Shown here: positions 24,556 to 32,694 of the stretch, piece after piece | How the letters are laid out: every line of letters starts with the position of its first letter | Position numbering within the stretch: position 1 is the stretch's first letter | Source of the DNA: Siccirubricoccus phaeus | GTDB taxonomy: Bacteria > Pseudomonadota > Alphaproteobacteria > Acetobacterales > Acetobacteraceae | Assembly: GCF_008360935.1 (NCBI RefSeq) | Contig: NZ_SRXO01000003.1 | Coordinates: 62,001 to 126,000 of the forward strand | Direction: 5' to 3' | DNA length: 64,000 nt | Made by a program: the position numbers and the translations under genes | The notes under the pieces: generated by a model | Seen by the model: the letters and a program-made list of their open reading frames with translations, nothing else | The model's database searches: none | Told to the model about the DNA's origin: nothing

Positions 24556-24699
24556 TCACTCCTTCTCGTCGAATAGGATGCGTGCGGCCGCCCCGTCCGG
24601 GTCGTCATACTGCCCGGTGCGCAGCGTCCACACGTAGAAGATCAGGGCCAGCAGCCCCAGCAGCAGGGCCAGCGGCACCAGCACGGTCAGCACATTCAT
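24556..24699 (-). CDS. ccoS: cbb3-type cytochrome oxidase assembly protein CcoS
   Basis: Protein of 47 residues: MNVLTVLVPLALLLGLLALI, FYVWTLRTGQYDDPDGAAAR and ILFDEKE. The single membrane helix followed by W-x(2,3)-GQ-YDD-DG-xxRILFD is the exact CcoS signature. CcoS is needed for cofactor insertion into the CcoN subunit. Its ATG overlaps the ccoI stop codon by 4 bases (ATGA), so it is coupled to the copper ATPase. Confidence 0.93.
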   Translation of the reverse strand: MNVLTVLVPLALLLGLLALIFYVWTLRTGQYDDPDGAAARILFDEKE

Positions 24700-27053
24700 C
24701 GCGTGGCCTCCCTCCCCAGCTTCAAGGCGTTCAGGATGACGATCAGCGAGGAGGAGGCCATGACCAGCGCCGCGATCAGCGGCGTCACCAGCCCCAGCAC
24801 CGCCGCCGGTACCGCCACCAGGTTGTAGATCAGGCTGAAGCCGATATTCTGCCGCGCCGCCGCTTGCGCCCGCCGCGCCGTGGCGATGGCGGCCGGCAGC
24901 GCCGCCAGCCCCTCCGCCCGCAGCACCAGGTCGGCGGCGGTCTGCGCCAGATCCGTGGCGCCGGCCGGGCTGGCGGAGGCATGGGCGAGCGCCAGCGCCG
25001 CCGCATCGTTCAGCCCGTCGCCCAGCATCAGCGGCTTGCGGCCCTCGGCCAGCAGCGCGGTCAGCCGCGCCGCCTTGCCCGCCGGCGTCACCCCGGCGCG
25101 CCAGTCCGGGATGCCGAGCAGCGTGGCCGCCTCCGCCACCGCCGGTGCGGCATCGCCGGAGAGCAGCTCCGTGGTCAGGCCGAGCTGGTGCAGCGCGGCG
25201 ACGGCCGCCGCGGCATCCGGCCGCAGCCGTTCGGCGAAGCGGAAGGCGATCGGCGCTGCCGTCTCATCCTTGCGCCAGTAGAGAGTCAGCCCGTCGGCCC
25301 GGCCGGGCAGGCCGCAGAACGCCGCGCTGCCCAGCCTCTCCCGGCCGCGCCGCAGGCCGGCGCCCGGCACTTCCTCCACGCCCATGGCCGGCACCGCCTC
25401 CGGGCAGGCGCGCAGCAGGGCGCGGGCCAGCGGATGGCGGCTGCTGGCCGCCAGCGCGGCCGCCGCCGCCAGCGCCCCGGCCGGCCGCCGTGGATCCGGC
25501 AGCAGGGCAGGGGCGCCCAGGGTGAGGGTGCCGGTCTTGTCCAGCACCGCATGGTCGCATTCTGCCAGCCGCTCCAGCGCTGTGGCGGAGGTGACCAGCA
25601 CCCCGCGCCGGAACAGCGCTCCGACCGCCACCACCTGCACCGCCGGCACGGCGATGGCGAGGCCGCAGGGGCAGGTGACGATCAGCGCGGCGACCGCCGG
25701 CACCAGCGCCGCCTGCCAGGAGACGCCCACCCAGAGCCACCAGCCGAGGAACGTGGCCAGCGCCACCGCATGCACCGCCGGCACGTACCAGGCGGCGGCG
25801 CGGTCGGCGATCGCCACGTAGCGGCCGCGCGCCTGCTCCGCCTGGGAGAGCAGCCGGGCGAGCTGGGCCAGCGAGCCTTCCGAGGCCGCCGCGGTAACAA
25901 GCTGGGTAAAGGCGGCGCCGAGATTGACTGCTCCGGCCGGCAGCGCTTCGCCCGCGGCGAAGCGGCGCGGCAGGCTCTCGCCGGTGGAGGAGGCGGTGTC
26001 CAACAGGGCCTCGCCGGCTTCCAGCACGCCGTCCAGCGCCAGCCTTTCGCCCGGCGCCACCAGCAGGCGGTCGCCGGGCCGTACCGCCTCGGCGCCGAGC
26101 CGCTCGGCGCGGCCATCGGCGGCCAGCCGCGTCACCTCGGCGGATTGCAGGGCCAGCAGCTCCGCCCCGGCCTGGCGGGCCCGCTGCCGCGCCGCCCGGT
26201 CCAGCACCCGGCCGCCCAGCAGCAGGAAGAGCAGGGCGGTGGCGCCGTCGAACCAGGTATAGGGGCCGTTCCGCAGCGCCTCGGACAGCGACATGGCGGT
26301 GGTTGCCAGCACGCCGAGCGAGACGGCGAAATCCATGTTCACCCGGCCGGCGCGCAGCCCGGCCCAGGCGGAGCGGTAGAAGGGCAGCCCGGCCACCAGC
26401 ACCACCGGCAGCGCCACCAGCGCGGCCAGCCAGTGCAGCAGGGCGCGCGTCGCCTCCCCCATGTCGCTGCCGGCCCAGACGGCGACGGAGAGCATCATCA
26501 CATTGGTCGCGCCGAAGGCGGCGATGCCGAGCGCCCGGAGTAGGGCGCGGCCCTCGCCATCCTCCGCCGCCTTCAGGCAGGCGGCCGACCAGGGCGCCAC
26601 CTGGAAGCCGAGCCGCGCGACCAGCAGCGCCAGCGCCTCGGCCCGCGCGGCCGGGCCTTGCCAGGTGATGGAGAGCCGCCGCGCCGTCAGGCTGGCGCGG
26701 GCGCGGGTGACGTCGGGCTCGGCGGCCAGGGCCTGCTCCACCAGCCAGACGCAGGCGCCGCAGGTCAGCCCGTGCAGCATCAGGTCCAGGCTATGGGTCC
26801 CCTCCCGCCCGGGCACGGCGCGCGCCGCCCAGTCCACCGGCGGCAGCTCCGTGGGCTTCTGCGCCCCTGCCGCGGCTTCCCGCCGCCGGTAGAACGCGTC
26901 CAGCCCCAGCCCGGAGATGAGCGCCGCCGCACCCTCGCAGCCGGCGCAGCAGAAGCGGCCCGCACCCGGCGGCACCGGCGCGCCGCAATGGGCGCAGGCG
27001 GCGGCGGAAAGGCCGGGATCGGCCGGGGTGAGGGTAGCGGGCTGCATGGTCAT
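24696..27053 (-). CDS. ccoI: Copper-exporting P1B-type ATPase for cbb3 oxidase assembly
   Basis: Protein of 785 residues. It supplies copper for cbb3 oxidase maturation by ATP-driven transport across the inner membrane. An N-terminal Cys-rich segment (CAHCGAPVPP, then RFCCAGCEGA) precedes a heavy-metal-associated domain with GLTCGACVWLVEQAL near residue 95. Later come the actuator TGE (SSTGESLPRR), the transmembrane metal site TCPCGLAIA (CPC), phosphorylation site DKTGTLT, and the hinge GDGLNDAAAL. The N-terminal Cys cluster before HMA is typical of CcoI/FixI. It is followed by ccoS (overlapping) and lies 205 bases from ccoH; that spacer holds the structured repeat. Confidence 0.95.
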   Translation of the reverse strand: MTMQPATLTPADPGLSAAACAHCGAPVPPGAGRFCCAGCEGAAALISGLGLDAFYRRREAAAGAQKPTELPPVDWAARAVPGREGTHSLDLMLHGLTCGACVWLVEQALAAEPDVTRARASLTARRLSITWQGPAARAEALALLVARLGFQVAPWSAACLKAAEDGEGRALLRALGIAAFGATNVMMLSVAVWAGSDMGEATRALLHWLAALVALPVVLVAGLPFYRSAWAGLRAGRVNMDFAVSLGVLATTAMSLSEALRNGPYTWFDGATALLFLLLGGRVLDRAARQRARQAGAELLALQSAEVTRLAADGRAERLGAEAVRPGDRLLVAPGERLALDGVLEAGEALLDTASSTGESLPRRFAAGEALPAGAVNLGAAFTQLVTAAASEGSLAQLARLLSQAEQARGRYVAIADRAAAWYVPAVHAVALATFLGWWLWVGVSWQAALVPAVAALIVTCPCGLAIAVPAVQVVAVGALFRRGVLVTSATALERLAECDHAVLDKTGTLTLGAPALLPDPRRPAGALAAAAALAASSRHPLARALLRACPEAVPAMGVEEVPGAGLRRGRERLGSAAFCGLPGRADGLTLYWRKDETAAPIAFRFAERLRPDAAAAVAALHQLGLTTELLSGDAAPAVAEAATLLGIPDWRAGVTPAGKAARLTALLAEGRKPLMLGDGLNDAAALALAHASASPAGATDLAQTAADLVLRAEGLAALPAAIATARRAQAAARQNIGFSLIYNLVAVPAAVLGLVTPLIAALVMASSSLIVILNALKLGREATR

Positions 27054-27085
27054 GACGGCCAGCGATCCAGATAAGGAGAAAGATC

Positions 27086-27233
27086 GGGGGCGCTGCCCCC
27101 GAACCCCCGCCGGGGCCAGGACCTGGCCCCGGACCCCGGTCCAAGTTTCAGATCCGACGGTTCAACCTGCCGACTCGGACCGGGGTCCGGGGGGTGGTCC
27201 ACCCCCCGGCGGGGGTATGGGGGCAGAGCCCCC
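27086..27233. repeat. Two copies of the 54-bp structured repeat in inverted orientation
   Basis: The right unit (27180-27233) contains the 19-base hairpin GGGGGGTGG-T-CCACCCCCC (27189-27207). The left unit, read on the minus strand, contains GGGGCCAGG-T-CCTGGCCCC (27112-27130). Both keep the same flanks (CCGGGGTCC before, CGGGGGT then a GGGGGC/GCCCCC hairpin after) as the copy at 14631-14684. The stems differ only by paired changes. A central spacer contains CCGACGGTTCAACCT, which resembles CCGACGGTCCAACCT at 14556-14570. It separates ccoH from ccoI in an otherwise tightly overlapping operon. Confidence 0.85.
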
Positions 27234-27258
27234 ATTCTGCCTGCCCGGGCGGGGCTGC

Positions 27259-27774
27259 TCACGGCAGCACCAGCCGCTGGCGATACTCCCAGCGGTCCGC
27301 GCCGGTGAAGAGGGTCAGGATCGCCTCCCACTGGCCGGGATCGGCGGCGAGCGGCGCGCGCCACAGCCCGGGACCAGCCGGCGCGAAATCCAGTACCAGG
27401 CTCTCCCGCGCCAGCGGCCGCTGCAGCCGCGCCGCCACGGTGACATTGGCCGGGAGAAGCACGCCTGCCCGGTCCCGCGCCCGCAGCAGCAGCGCGCCTT
27501 CTTCCACCGTCAGCCGGGCCTGCCAGCCGAGCGCCTGCTGCCGTGCCGCCTCTTCCAGCACCTGGCTGTAATGCCGGCCGCGGTCATAGGCGCCGCCCGT
27601 GGTGGTGCCGGTGTAGGTGCCGAGCGCGGCCCAGACCAGCGCCAGGTTCACCGCCACCACTACGCCCATGCCACCGACGAAGACCCAGGGAATCCAGCGT
27701 CCCTTCCGCGGGTCGGGAGCTGCGCCGCCGGCTTCGCGCGGCGCCGCGGGCCCGGGCGAGAGGATCGCGCTCAT
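27259..27774 (-). CDS. ccoH: FixH-family cbb3 oxidase assembly protein
   Basis: From the ATG at 27774 the protein has 171 residues. It begins MSAILSPGPAAPREAGGAAP, then has one membrane helix (GRWIPWVFVGGMGVVVAVNL, with WIPW before the helix as in FixH) and the FixH segment YDRGRHYSQVLEEAARQQAL followed by GWQARLTVEEG. The C-terminal periplasmic domain is beta-rich. It acts in maturation of the cbb3 oxidase with CcoI. Its start codon overlaps the ccoG stop codon (ATGA). Confidence 0.9.
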   Translation of the reverse strand: MSAILSPGPAAPREAGGAAPDPRKGRWIPWVFVGGMGVVVAVNLALVWAALGTYTGTTTGGAYDRGRHYSQVLEEAARQQALGWQARLTVEEGALLLRARDRAGVLLPANVTVAARLQRPLARESLVLDFAPAGPGLWRAPLAADPGQWEAILTLFTGADRWEYRQRLVLP

Positions 27775-29354
27775 GGCTTCGGCCGCAGGAAGACGGTGGC
27801 GCGGCTGGCCAGCGCGTTGCCGCCGCCGGGCGGCAGCAGGCGGATGGTCAGCGGGGTGCTTTCCCCCTCCGGCAGGGCGGCGGCGGGGGTGGTGACCAGC
27901 AGCCGCCATTCCGCCACGCCATCCGCCCGGGTAGCCACCAGCGGCCGCCCGGCGGCATCCGTCCCCGGCCCATCCAGCACCTGCCAGGTGGCGCCGCGCG
28001 GCAGGCCTTCCACCTGCACTGCGAGCTGCGTGCTGGCGTGTCGCCGGTCGGAGAGCTTCAGTGCATAGCCGTTGCGGATGCCGCCATCGGAAAGGCGGAC
28101 ATAGACCGGCTGGCGGTCCCGCAGCACGTCCAGCGCCACATCCTGTCGCGTTGCCAGCCCATAGAGCATCAGCGCGCCAACCACCGCCACGACGCCGGCA
28201 TACATCACCGTGCGCGGTCGGATCAGCTTCGGGATGCGCCGCGCCGCCATGCCGGGGCCCAGCCGCGCCTCGCCGGCCGGCAGCGCCCTGGTGGCGGCGG
28301 CGGAGGCGGCGAGGTTGGCATCCGTCTCGAAGGCGATCAGCCCCGGCGCGCGGTGCAGCTTGCGCATGATGTCGTCGCAGGCATCGATGCAGAGGCCGCA
28401 GCCGATGCAGCCCATCTGGTAGCCGTCGCGGATATCGACGCCGGTGGGGCAGGCATGCACGCAGGCGCCGCAATCGACGCAGTCGCCGATGGTCTGCGGC
28501 ATCGCCGCTTCCGCCAGCGCCGCCACCGTGGCGCTGCGGCCGGCCGGCGCGATCTCCGTCAGCGCCTTGCCGCGGTCCCGCGCCTTGCCGCGCTTCTCCC
28601 CGCGCCAGGCGCGGTAGGCGACGACGAAGCTGTCGGCATCCAGCATGGCGGACTGGAAGCGCGGCCAGGGGCACATATAGGTGCAGACCTGCTCCCGCGC
28701 CCAACCGGCCAGCAAATAGGTGGTGAAGGTGAAAAGCAGCATGAAGCCCAGCACGCCCATCGGCACCTGGAAGGTCAGGAACTGCATGAAGAGGGTCGGC
28801 GCGTCGTTGAAGTAATTGACCCAGGCGCCGCCGGTGGCCTGGGCGATGAACAGCCAGGCCGCATGCTTCGCCACCTTCCGCCCGCGATCCTGCCAGCTCC
28901 AGCGCGGCTTGCGGTCGCGCCGCATCCGGGCGTTGCGGTCGCCCTCGATCCAGCGTTCCACCAGCATGAAGAGGTCGGTCCAGACCGTCTGCGGGCAGGC
29001 GAAGCCGCACCAGACGCGCCCTGCCACCGAAGTCGCGGCAAAGATGGCGATGGCGCCCAGCACCAGCAGGCCGGTGAGGTAGTAGACCTCCTGCGGCCAG
29101 ATCTCGAGCCAGAAGAAGAACAGGCGCCCATGCGCCATGTCCACCAGCACCGCCTGGTTCGGCAGGCCCGGGCCGCGGTCCCAGCGCAGCCAGGGCACCA
29201 GGTAGTAGACGCTGAGGCAGAGGATCAGCACCGCCCATTTCACCTGCCGCACCGTCCCGTGCACCGCCTGCGGATAGACCCGCTGGCGCGCCGCATAGAG
29301 CGGAACGTGCTGCTCGTCCGGGGCGAGCTGGTCGGGCGACGGGATGGTGGTCAT
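27771..29354 (-). CDS. ccoG: Polyferredoxin-type cbb3 assembly protein CcoG (copper reductase)
   Basis: From the ATG at 29354 the protein has 527 residues. Membrane helices occur in the N-terminal half (VKWAVLILCLSVYYLVPWLR, YYLTGLLVLGAIAIFAATSV and others) with CGFACPQTVWTDLFMLVERW, a CcoG hallmark. Two 4Fe-4S clusters follow: CVDCGACVHACPTG and CIGCGLCIDACDD. A third membrane helix leads to a C-terminal periplasmic immunoglobulin-like domain. CcoG reduces Cu(II) to Cu(I) for oxidase assembly. The start overlaps the ccoP stop codon by 4 bases; ccoH overlaps its own stop codon. The 147 codons of open frame upstream belong to ccoP in another frame. Confidence 0.95.
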   Translation of the reverse strand: MTTIPSPDQLAPDEQHVPLYAARQRVYPQAVHGTVRQVKWAVLILCLSVYYLVPWLRWDRGPGLPNQAVLVDMAHGRLFFFWLEIWPQEVYYLTGLLVLGAIAIFAATSVAGRVWCGFACPQTVWTDLFMLVERWIEGDRNARMRRDRKPRWSWQDRGRKVAKHAAWLFIAQATGGAWVNYFNDAPTLFMQFLTFQVPMGVLGFMLLFTFTTYLLAGWAREQVCTYMCPWPRFQSAMLDADSFVVAYRAWRGEKRGKARDRGKALTEIAPAGRSATVAALAEAAMPQTIGDCVDCGACVHACPTGVDIRDGYQMGCIGCGLCIDACDDIMRKLHRAPGLIAFETDANLAASAAATRALPAGEARLGPGMAARRIPKLIRPRTVMYAGVVAVVGALMLYGLATRQDVALDVLRDRQPVYVRLSDGGIRNGYALKLSDRRHASTQLAVQVEGLPRGATWQVLDGPGTDAAGRPLVATRADGVAEWRLLVTTPAAALPEGESTPLTIRLLPPGGGNALASRATVFLRPKP

Positions 29355-30223
29355 TGCCCTTCGGTCCCGCCCAGGCTGTGCAGGTAGACGACCAGCATGC
29401 GGATCACCGCCGGGTCCAGCCGCGCGCCCCAGGCCGGCATCACGCCGGCGCGGGCGAAGGAGATGCTGCGCACCACGCTCGCCTTGTCGCCGCCATAGAG
29501 CCAGACGGCGTCGGCGAGGCTCGGTGCGCCGAGCTCGCGGTTGCCCTCGCCGCGCTCGCCATGGCAGGCGACGCAATTCTCGGCGAAGAGGGGTGCGCCG
29601 CGCGCCGCCGCGGTGGCGTCGGTGCCGCGGCCGGAAAGGCCCAGCACGTATTCCGCCACGTCGTTCACCTGCATCGCGGTCAGCATGCCGTCCGCCAGGA
29701 AGCGCGGCATCTGGCTGAGCCGGGTCTCGGCATCGTCCGGGGCGCGGATGCCGTGGCGGATGGTCTGCTCGATCTCCGCCAGATGCCCGCCCCAAAGCCA
29801 GTCGTCATCGGCCAGGCTGGGGAAGCCGCCCGGCGCGCCCTGGCCGCCGGCGCCATGGCAGCCGGCGCAGGTGTTGCCGAAGGCGGTGCGGCCACCCGCG
29901 ATGGCATAGGCGCGCAGCTCGGGATCGGCCAGGATTTCCGGCTGGCTCGCCTGGCGCAGCCGCGCCAGCATTGGTTCAGCGGCCGTGATGCGGGCGGCGT
30001 GGTCGGCATCCGCCTCCTGCCGCGCAATGCTGCCGAGCAGCCCGGTGCCGGTGAAGGGCAGCGCCGGGTAGAGCACCAGCCACACCACCGAGAACAGGAT
30101 GGTGGCGTAGAAGGTCCAGAGCCACCAGGTGGGCAGCGGGGTGTTCAGCTCCTTCAGCCCGTCCCATTCATGGCCCGTGGTGGTGGTGCCGCTATGGGCA
30201 TCGCGTTCGGGTGCATTCGCCAT
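29351..30223 (-). CDS. ccoP: cbb3-type cytochrome c oxidase subunit III (di-heme)
   Basis: Protein of 290 residues. One N-terminal membrane helix with the typical preceding HEWDGLKELNTPLPTWWLWT carries two heme c sites in the periplasm: CAGCHGAGGQGAPGGF and CVACHGERGEGNRELG. Methionine ligand candidates are SQMPRFLADGML and VMPAWG. CcoP passes electrons from cytochrome c to CcoO and CcoN. It starts 13 bases after the ccoQ stop codon and overlaps ccoG. Confidence 0.96.
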   Translation of the reverse strand: MANAPERDAHSGTTTTGHEWDGLKELNTPLPTWWLWTFYATILFSVVWLVLYPALPFTGTGLLGSIARQEADADHAARITAAEPMLARLRQASQPEILADPELRAYAIAGGRTAFGNTCAGCHGAGGQGAPGGFPSLADDDWLWGGHLAEIEQTIRHGIRAPDDAETRLSQMPRFLADGMLTAMQVNDVAEYVLGLSGRGTDATAAARGAPLFAENCVACHGERGEGNRELGAPSLADAVWLYGGDKASVVRSISFARAGVMPAWGARLDPAVIRMLVVYLHSLGGTEGQ

Positions 30224-30235
30224 GGCGGCGATCTC

Positions 30236-30388
30236 CTATTCGGCATCCCGCAGCGGGATCTGCCGCGCGGCATCGAAGGATTGCCGGCGCGCCGGGCGCA
30301 GGGCCCAGACGGCGATGCCGGTGAAGAGCACGAAGAACCAGACGATCCAGAGCGTCGCCAGCGTGCCGTGCAGCTCGATGAGGTCCAT
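30236..30388 (-). CDS. ccoQ: cbb3-type cytochrome oxidase subunit CcoQ
   Basis: Protein of 50 residues: MDLIELHGTLATLWIVWFFV, then LFTGIAVWALRPARRQSFDA and ARQIPLRDAE. The single helix and the tail WALRPxRRxxFDxAxxIPLxD are characteristic of CcoQ, which stabilises the oxidase. It lies between ccoO and ccoP in the usual order with 12-base gaps. Confidence 0.93.
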   Translation of the reverse strand: MDLIELHGTLATLWIVWFFVLFTGIAVWALRPARRQSFDAARQIPLRDAE

Positions 30389-30400
30389 GGTCCGCGCCTC

Positions 30401-31129
30401 CTATTGCTGCCGGAGCTGCTCTGGCGTGACTTCGGAGAAGTCGACCAGGGTGCCGAGCATCTGAAGGTAGGCGACCAGCGCATCCATCTCCGTGATGTGC
30501 GCGGAATCGGCATCGGCATCCATCTGCCGGGCGCGGGCGTAGCGGCCGCCGAAGCCGGTGCCGTCGCTTTCCGGCCGCGCCTGGGCTTCCAGGTCGGCGC
30601 GGGCATTGGCGATCTGCGCCTCGGTATAGGGCACGCCGACGGCGCGCAGCGTCGCCATGCGCTCGCCGATATCGCGGTAGTCCAGCGGCCGGTCGAGGAA
30701 GCCGTAGCCCGGCATGATGGAGGCCGGCACCACGCTGCGCGGGTCGCGCAGATGCAGCACATGCCACTCATCCGAATAGCGGCCGCCGACGCGCGCGAGA
30801 TCCGGCCCGGTGCGCTTGCTGCCCCATTGGAAGGGGTGGTCGTACATGCTCTCGGCAGCCAGCGAGTAATGGCCGTAGCGCTCCCGCTCGTCGCGGAAGG
30901 GGCGGACCATCTGGCTGTGGCAGACATAGCAGCCCTCGCGGACATAGATGTCGCGCCCCGCGAGCTCGAGCGGCGTGTAGGGGCGGATGCCGCCGACGCG
31001 CTCGATGGTCTGCTCGACGGCGAAGAGCGGGATGACCTGCACCAGGCCGCCGATCGAGATGGTGATGAGGGTGAGGATGCCGAGCAGGATCAGGTTCCGC
31101 TCGATCTTCGCCTGGTTGAGGCCGAACAT
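30401..31129 (-). CDS. ccoO: cbb3-type cytochrome c oxidase subunit II (mono-heme)
   Basis: From the ATG at 31129 the protein has 242 residues. An N-terminal anchor ([20 protein letters not shown]) is followed by [20 protein letters not shown], with the CxxCH heme site, and [20 protein letters not shown], then [14 protein letters not shown], whose Met is the likely axial ligand. It is the second subunit of the oxidase, starting 13 bases after the ccoN stop codon. An in-frame ATG 54 bases upstream lies inside ccoN and is less likely. Confidence 0.96.
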   Translation of the reverse strand: MFGLNQAKIERNLILLGILTLITISIGGLVQVIPLFAVEQTIERVGGIRPYTPLELAGRDIYVREGCYVCHSQMVRPFRDERERYGHYSLAAESMYDHPFQWGSKRTGPDLARVGGRYSDEWHVLHLRDPRSVVPASIMPGYGFLDRPLDYRDIGERMATLRAVGVPYTEAQIANARADLEAQARPESDGTGFGGRYARARQMDADADSAHITEMDALVAYLQMLGTLVDFSEVTPEQLRQQ

Positions 31130-31142
31130 CGCGGGCTTCTCC

Positions 31143-32627
31143 TTACGCCGCGGCCGGGGCGGCAGCCGCCTGGGCGGCGGCACTCGCCTCCGCCGGGCTG
31201 CTGCTGACCGAGCGCCAGAGGTTGTAGGCCATGAGCAGGGCGCCGCTGAGGTAGAGCAGGCCGCCGAGCGCGCGGATGACGTAGTAGGGATGCATCGCGG
31301 CCACCGTCTCCACGAAGGAGTACTGCAGGAAGCCGAGATGGTCGTAGGCGCGCCACATCAGCCCTTGCATGATGCCGCTGACCCACATCGCGGTGATGTA
31401 GAGCAGGATGCCGAGGCTCGCGACCCAGAAGTGCCAATTGGCGAGCTTCGCCGACCAGAGCTGCTGGCGGCCCCAGAGCCGCGGCACCAGCCAGTAGAGC
31501 ATGCCGAAGAGGATGAAGCCGTTCCAGCCGAGCGCGCCGGAATGCACATGGCCGATGGTCCAGTCGGTGTAGTGGGAGAGCGCATTGACCGCGCGGATGG
31601 ACATCATCGGCCCCTCGAAGGTCGCCATGCCGTAGAAGCCGACGGCGGCGACGGCGAAGCGGAGCGCGGGGTCCGTGCGCAGCTTGTCCCAGGCGCCGGA
31701 AAGAGTCATCAGCCCGTTGATCATGCCGCCCCAGGAGGGCATCCAGAGCATGATGCTGAACACCATGCCGAGGGTCTGCGCCCAGTCCGGCAGCGCAGTG
31801 TAGTGCAGGTGGTGCGGGCCAGCCCAGATGTAGAGGAAGGTCAGCGCCCAGAAATGGATGACCGAGAGCCGGTAGGAATAGACCGGCCGCTCCGCCATTT
31901 TCGGGATGAAGTAGTACATGATGCCGAGGAAGCCGGCGGTGAGGAAGAAGCCCACCGCGTTGTGGCCGTACCACCACTGGATCATCGCATCCTGCACGCC
32001 GGCGGCGGCGACGTAGCTCTTCGTGCCGAACAGGCTGACCGGCAGGGCGGCGTTGTTGCCCAGATGCAGCACGGCGATGGTGATGATGAAGGCGAGGAAG
32101 AACCAGTTCGCCACGTAGATATGGGGCTCTTCCCGCTTCAGGATGGTACCGCCGAACACGACCAGATAGGCCACCCAGACGATGGTCAGCCAGAGATCGG
32201 CGTACCATTCGGGCTCGGCGTATTCCTTGCTCTGGGTGATGCCGAGCAGGTAGCCGGTGCCGGCGATCAGGATGAAGAAATTATAGCCCCAGAAGAGGAA
32301 CCAGGCAGCGTCCTCGCCGCCGAACAGCCGTGCCCGGCAGGTGCGTTGCACGACATAGAGCGAGGCGAGGAACAGCCCGTTGCCCCCGAAGGCGAAGATC
32401 ACCGCCGAGGTGTGCAGCGGCCGCAGCCGCCCGAAGCTGGTGTATTCCAGCCCGAGATTCAGCGCGGGCCAGGCGAGCTGCGCGGCGATGAAGAGGCCGA
32501 CGGCGAAGCCGGCAATGCCCCAGAAGACGGTGGCGATGGCGAAGGCGCGCAAAGGCGCCTCCACATAGTCCGGCTGGCGCCGCGCGACGAGGGGGGGCGA
32601 ATCCGCGACGGCGGAGACATCAGGCAT
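31143..32627 (-). CDS. ccoN: cbb3-type cytochrome c oxidase subunit I (catalytic)
   Basis: Protein of 494 residues with about twelve membrane helices. It is the heme b/heme b3-CuB subunit that reduces oxygen to water and pumps protons. Ligand motifs are visible: [15 protein letters not shown] (low-spin heme His), [20 protein letters not shown] (CuB His with the following Tyr region), [13 protein letters not shown] (the CuB His pair) and [17 protein letters not shown] (heme ligands). It is preceded by AAAGGAGC, a good ribosome site, and by an FNR-like box centred 60 bases upstream of the start codon. It is first in ccoNOQPGHIS. Confidence 0.97.
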   Translation of the reverse strand: MPDVSAVADSPPLVARRQPDYVEAPLRAFAIATVFWGIAGFAVGLFIAAQLAWPALNLGLEYTSFGRLRPLHTSAVIFAFGGNGLFLASLYVVQRTCRARLFGGEDAAWFLFWGYNFFILIAGTGYLLGITQSKEYAEPEWYADLWLTIVWVAYLVVFGGTILKREEPHIYVANWFFLAFIITIAVLHLGNNAALPVSLFGTKSYVAAAGVQDAMIQWWYGHNAVGFFLTAGFLGIMYYFIPKMAERPVYSYRLSVIHFWALTFLYIWAGPHHLHYTALPDWAQTLGMVFSIMLWMPSWGGMINGLMTLSGAWDKLRTDPALRFAVAAVGFYGMATFEGPMMSIRAVNALSHYTDWTIGHVHSGALGWNGFILFGMLYWLVPRLWGRQQLWSAKLANWHFWVASLGILLYITAMWVSGIMQGLMWRAYDHLGFLQYSFVETVAAMHPYYVIRALGGLLYLSGALLMAYNLWRSVSSSPAEASAAAQAAAAPAAA

Positions 32628-32680
32628 GGAACATGCTCCTTTCGGCGATGCCGCAATGGCATGCGGCCGCGACGGGGGCC

Positions 32681-32694
32681 TTGACGAAGATCAA
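32681..32694 (-). promoter_or_regulatory. FNR/FixK-type box upstream of ccoN
   Basis: Read in the ccoN direction the sequence is TTGATCTTCGTCAA, matching the TTGAT-N4-ATCAA consensus at 9 of 10 positions. Its centre is 60.5 bases before the ccoN ATG. A class II promoter (box at -41.5) would start the mRNA about 19 bases before the ATG, just ahead of the AAAGGAG ribosome site. The box includes the TGA stop codon of the upstream SafE-type gene, so box and stop codon share bases. Confidence 0.75.

Noticed and set aside
24582-26543. A 653-codon plus-strand open frame opposite ccoI and ccoS
   Set aside because: Same low-complexity Arg/Gln/His composition; the minus strand encodes a complete CcoI with all motifs.
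27543-29387. A 614-codon plus-strand open frame opposite ccoG and ccoH
   Set aside because: Antisense shadow; no protein-like motif and the opposite strand carries CcoG with its Fe-S clusters.
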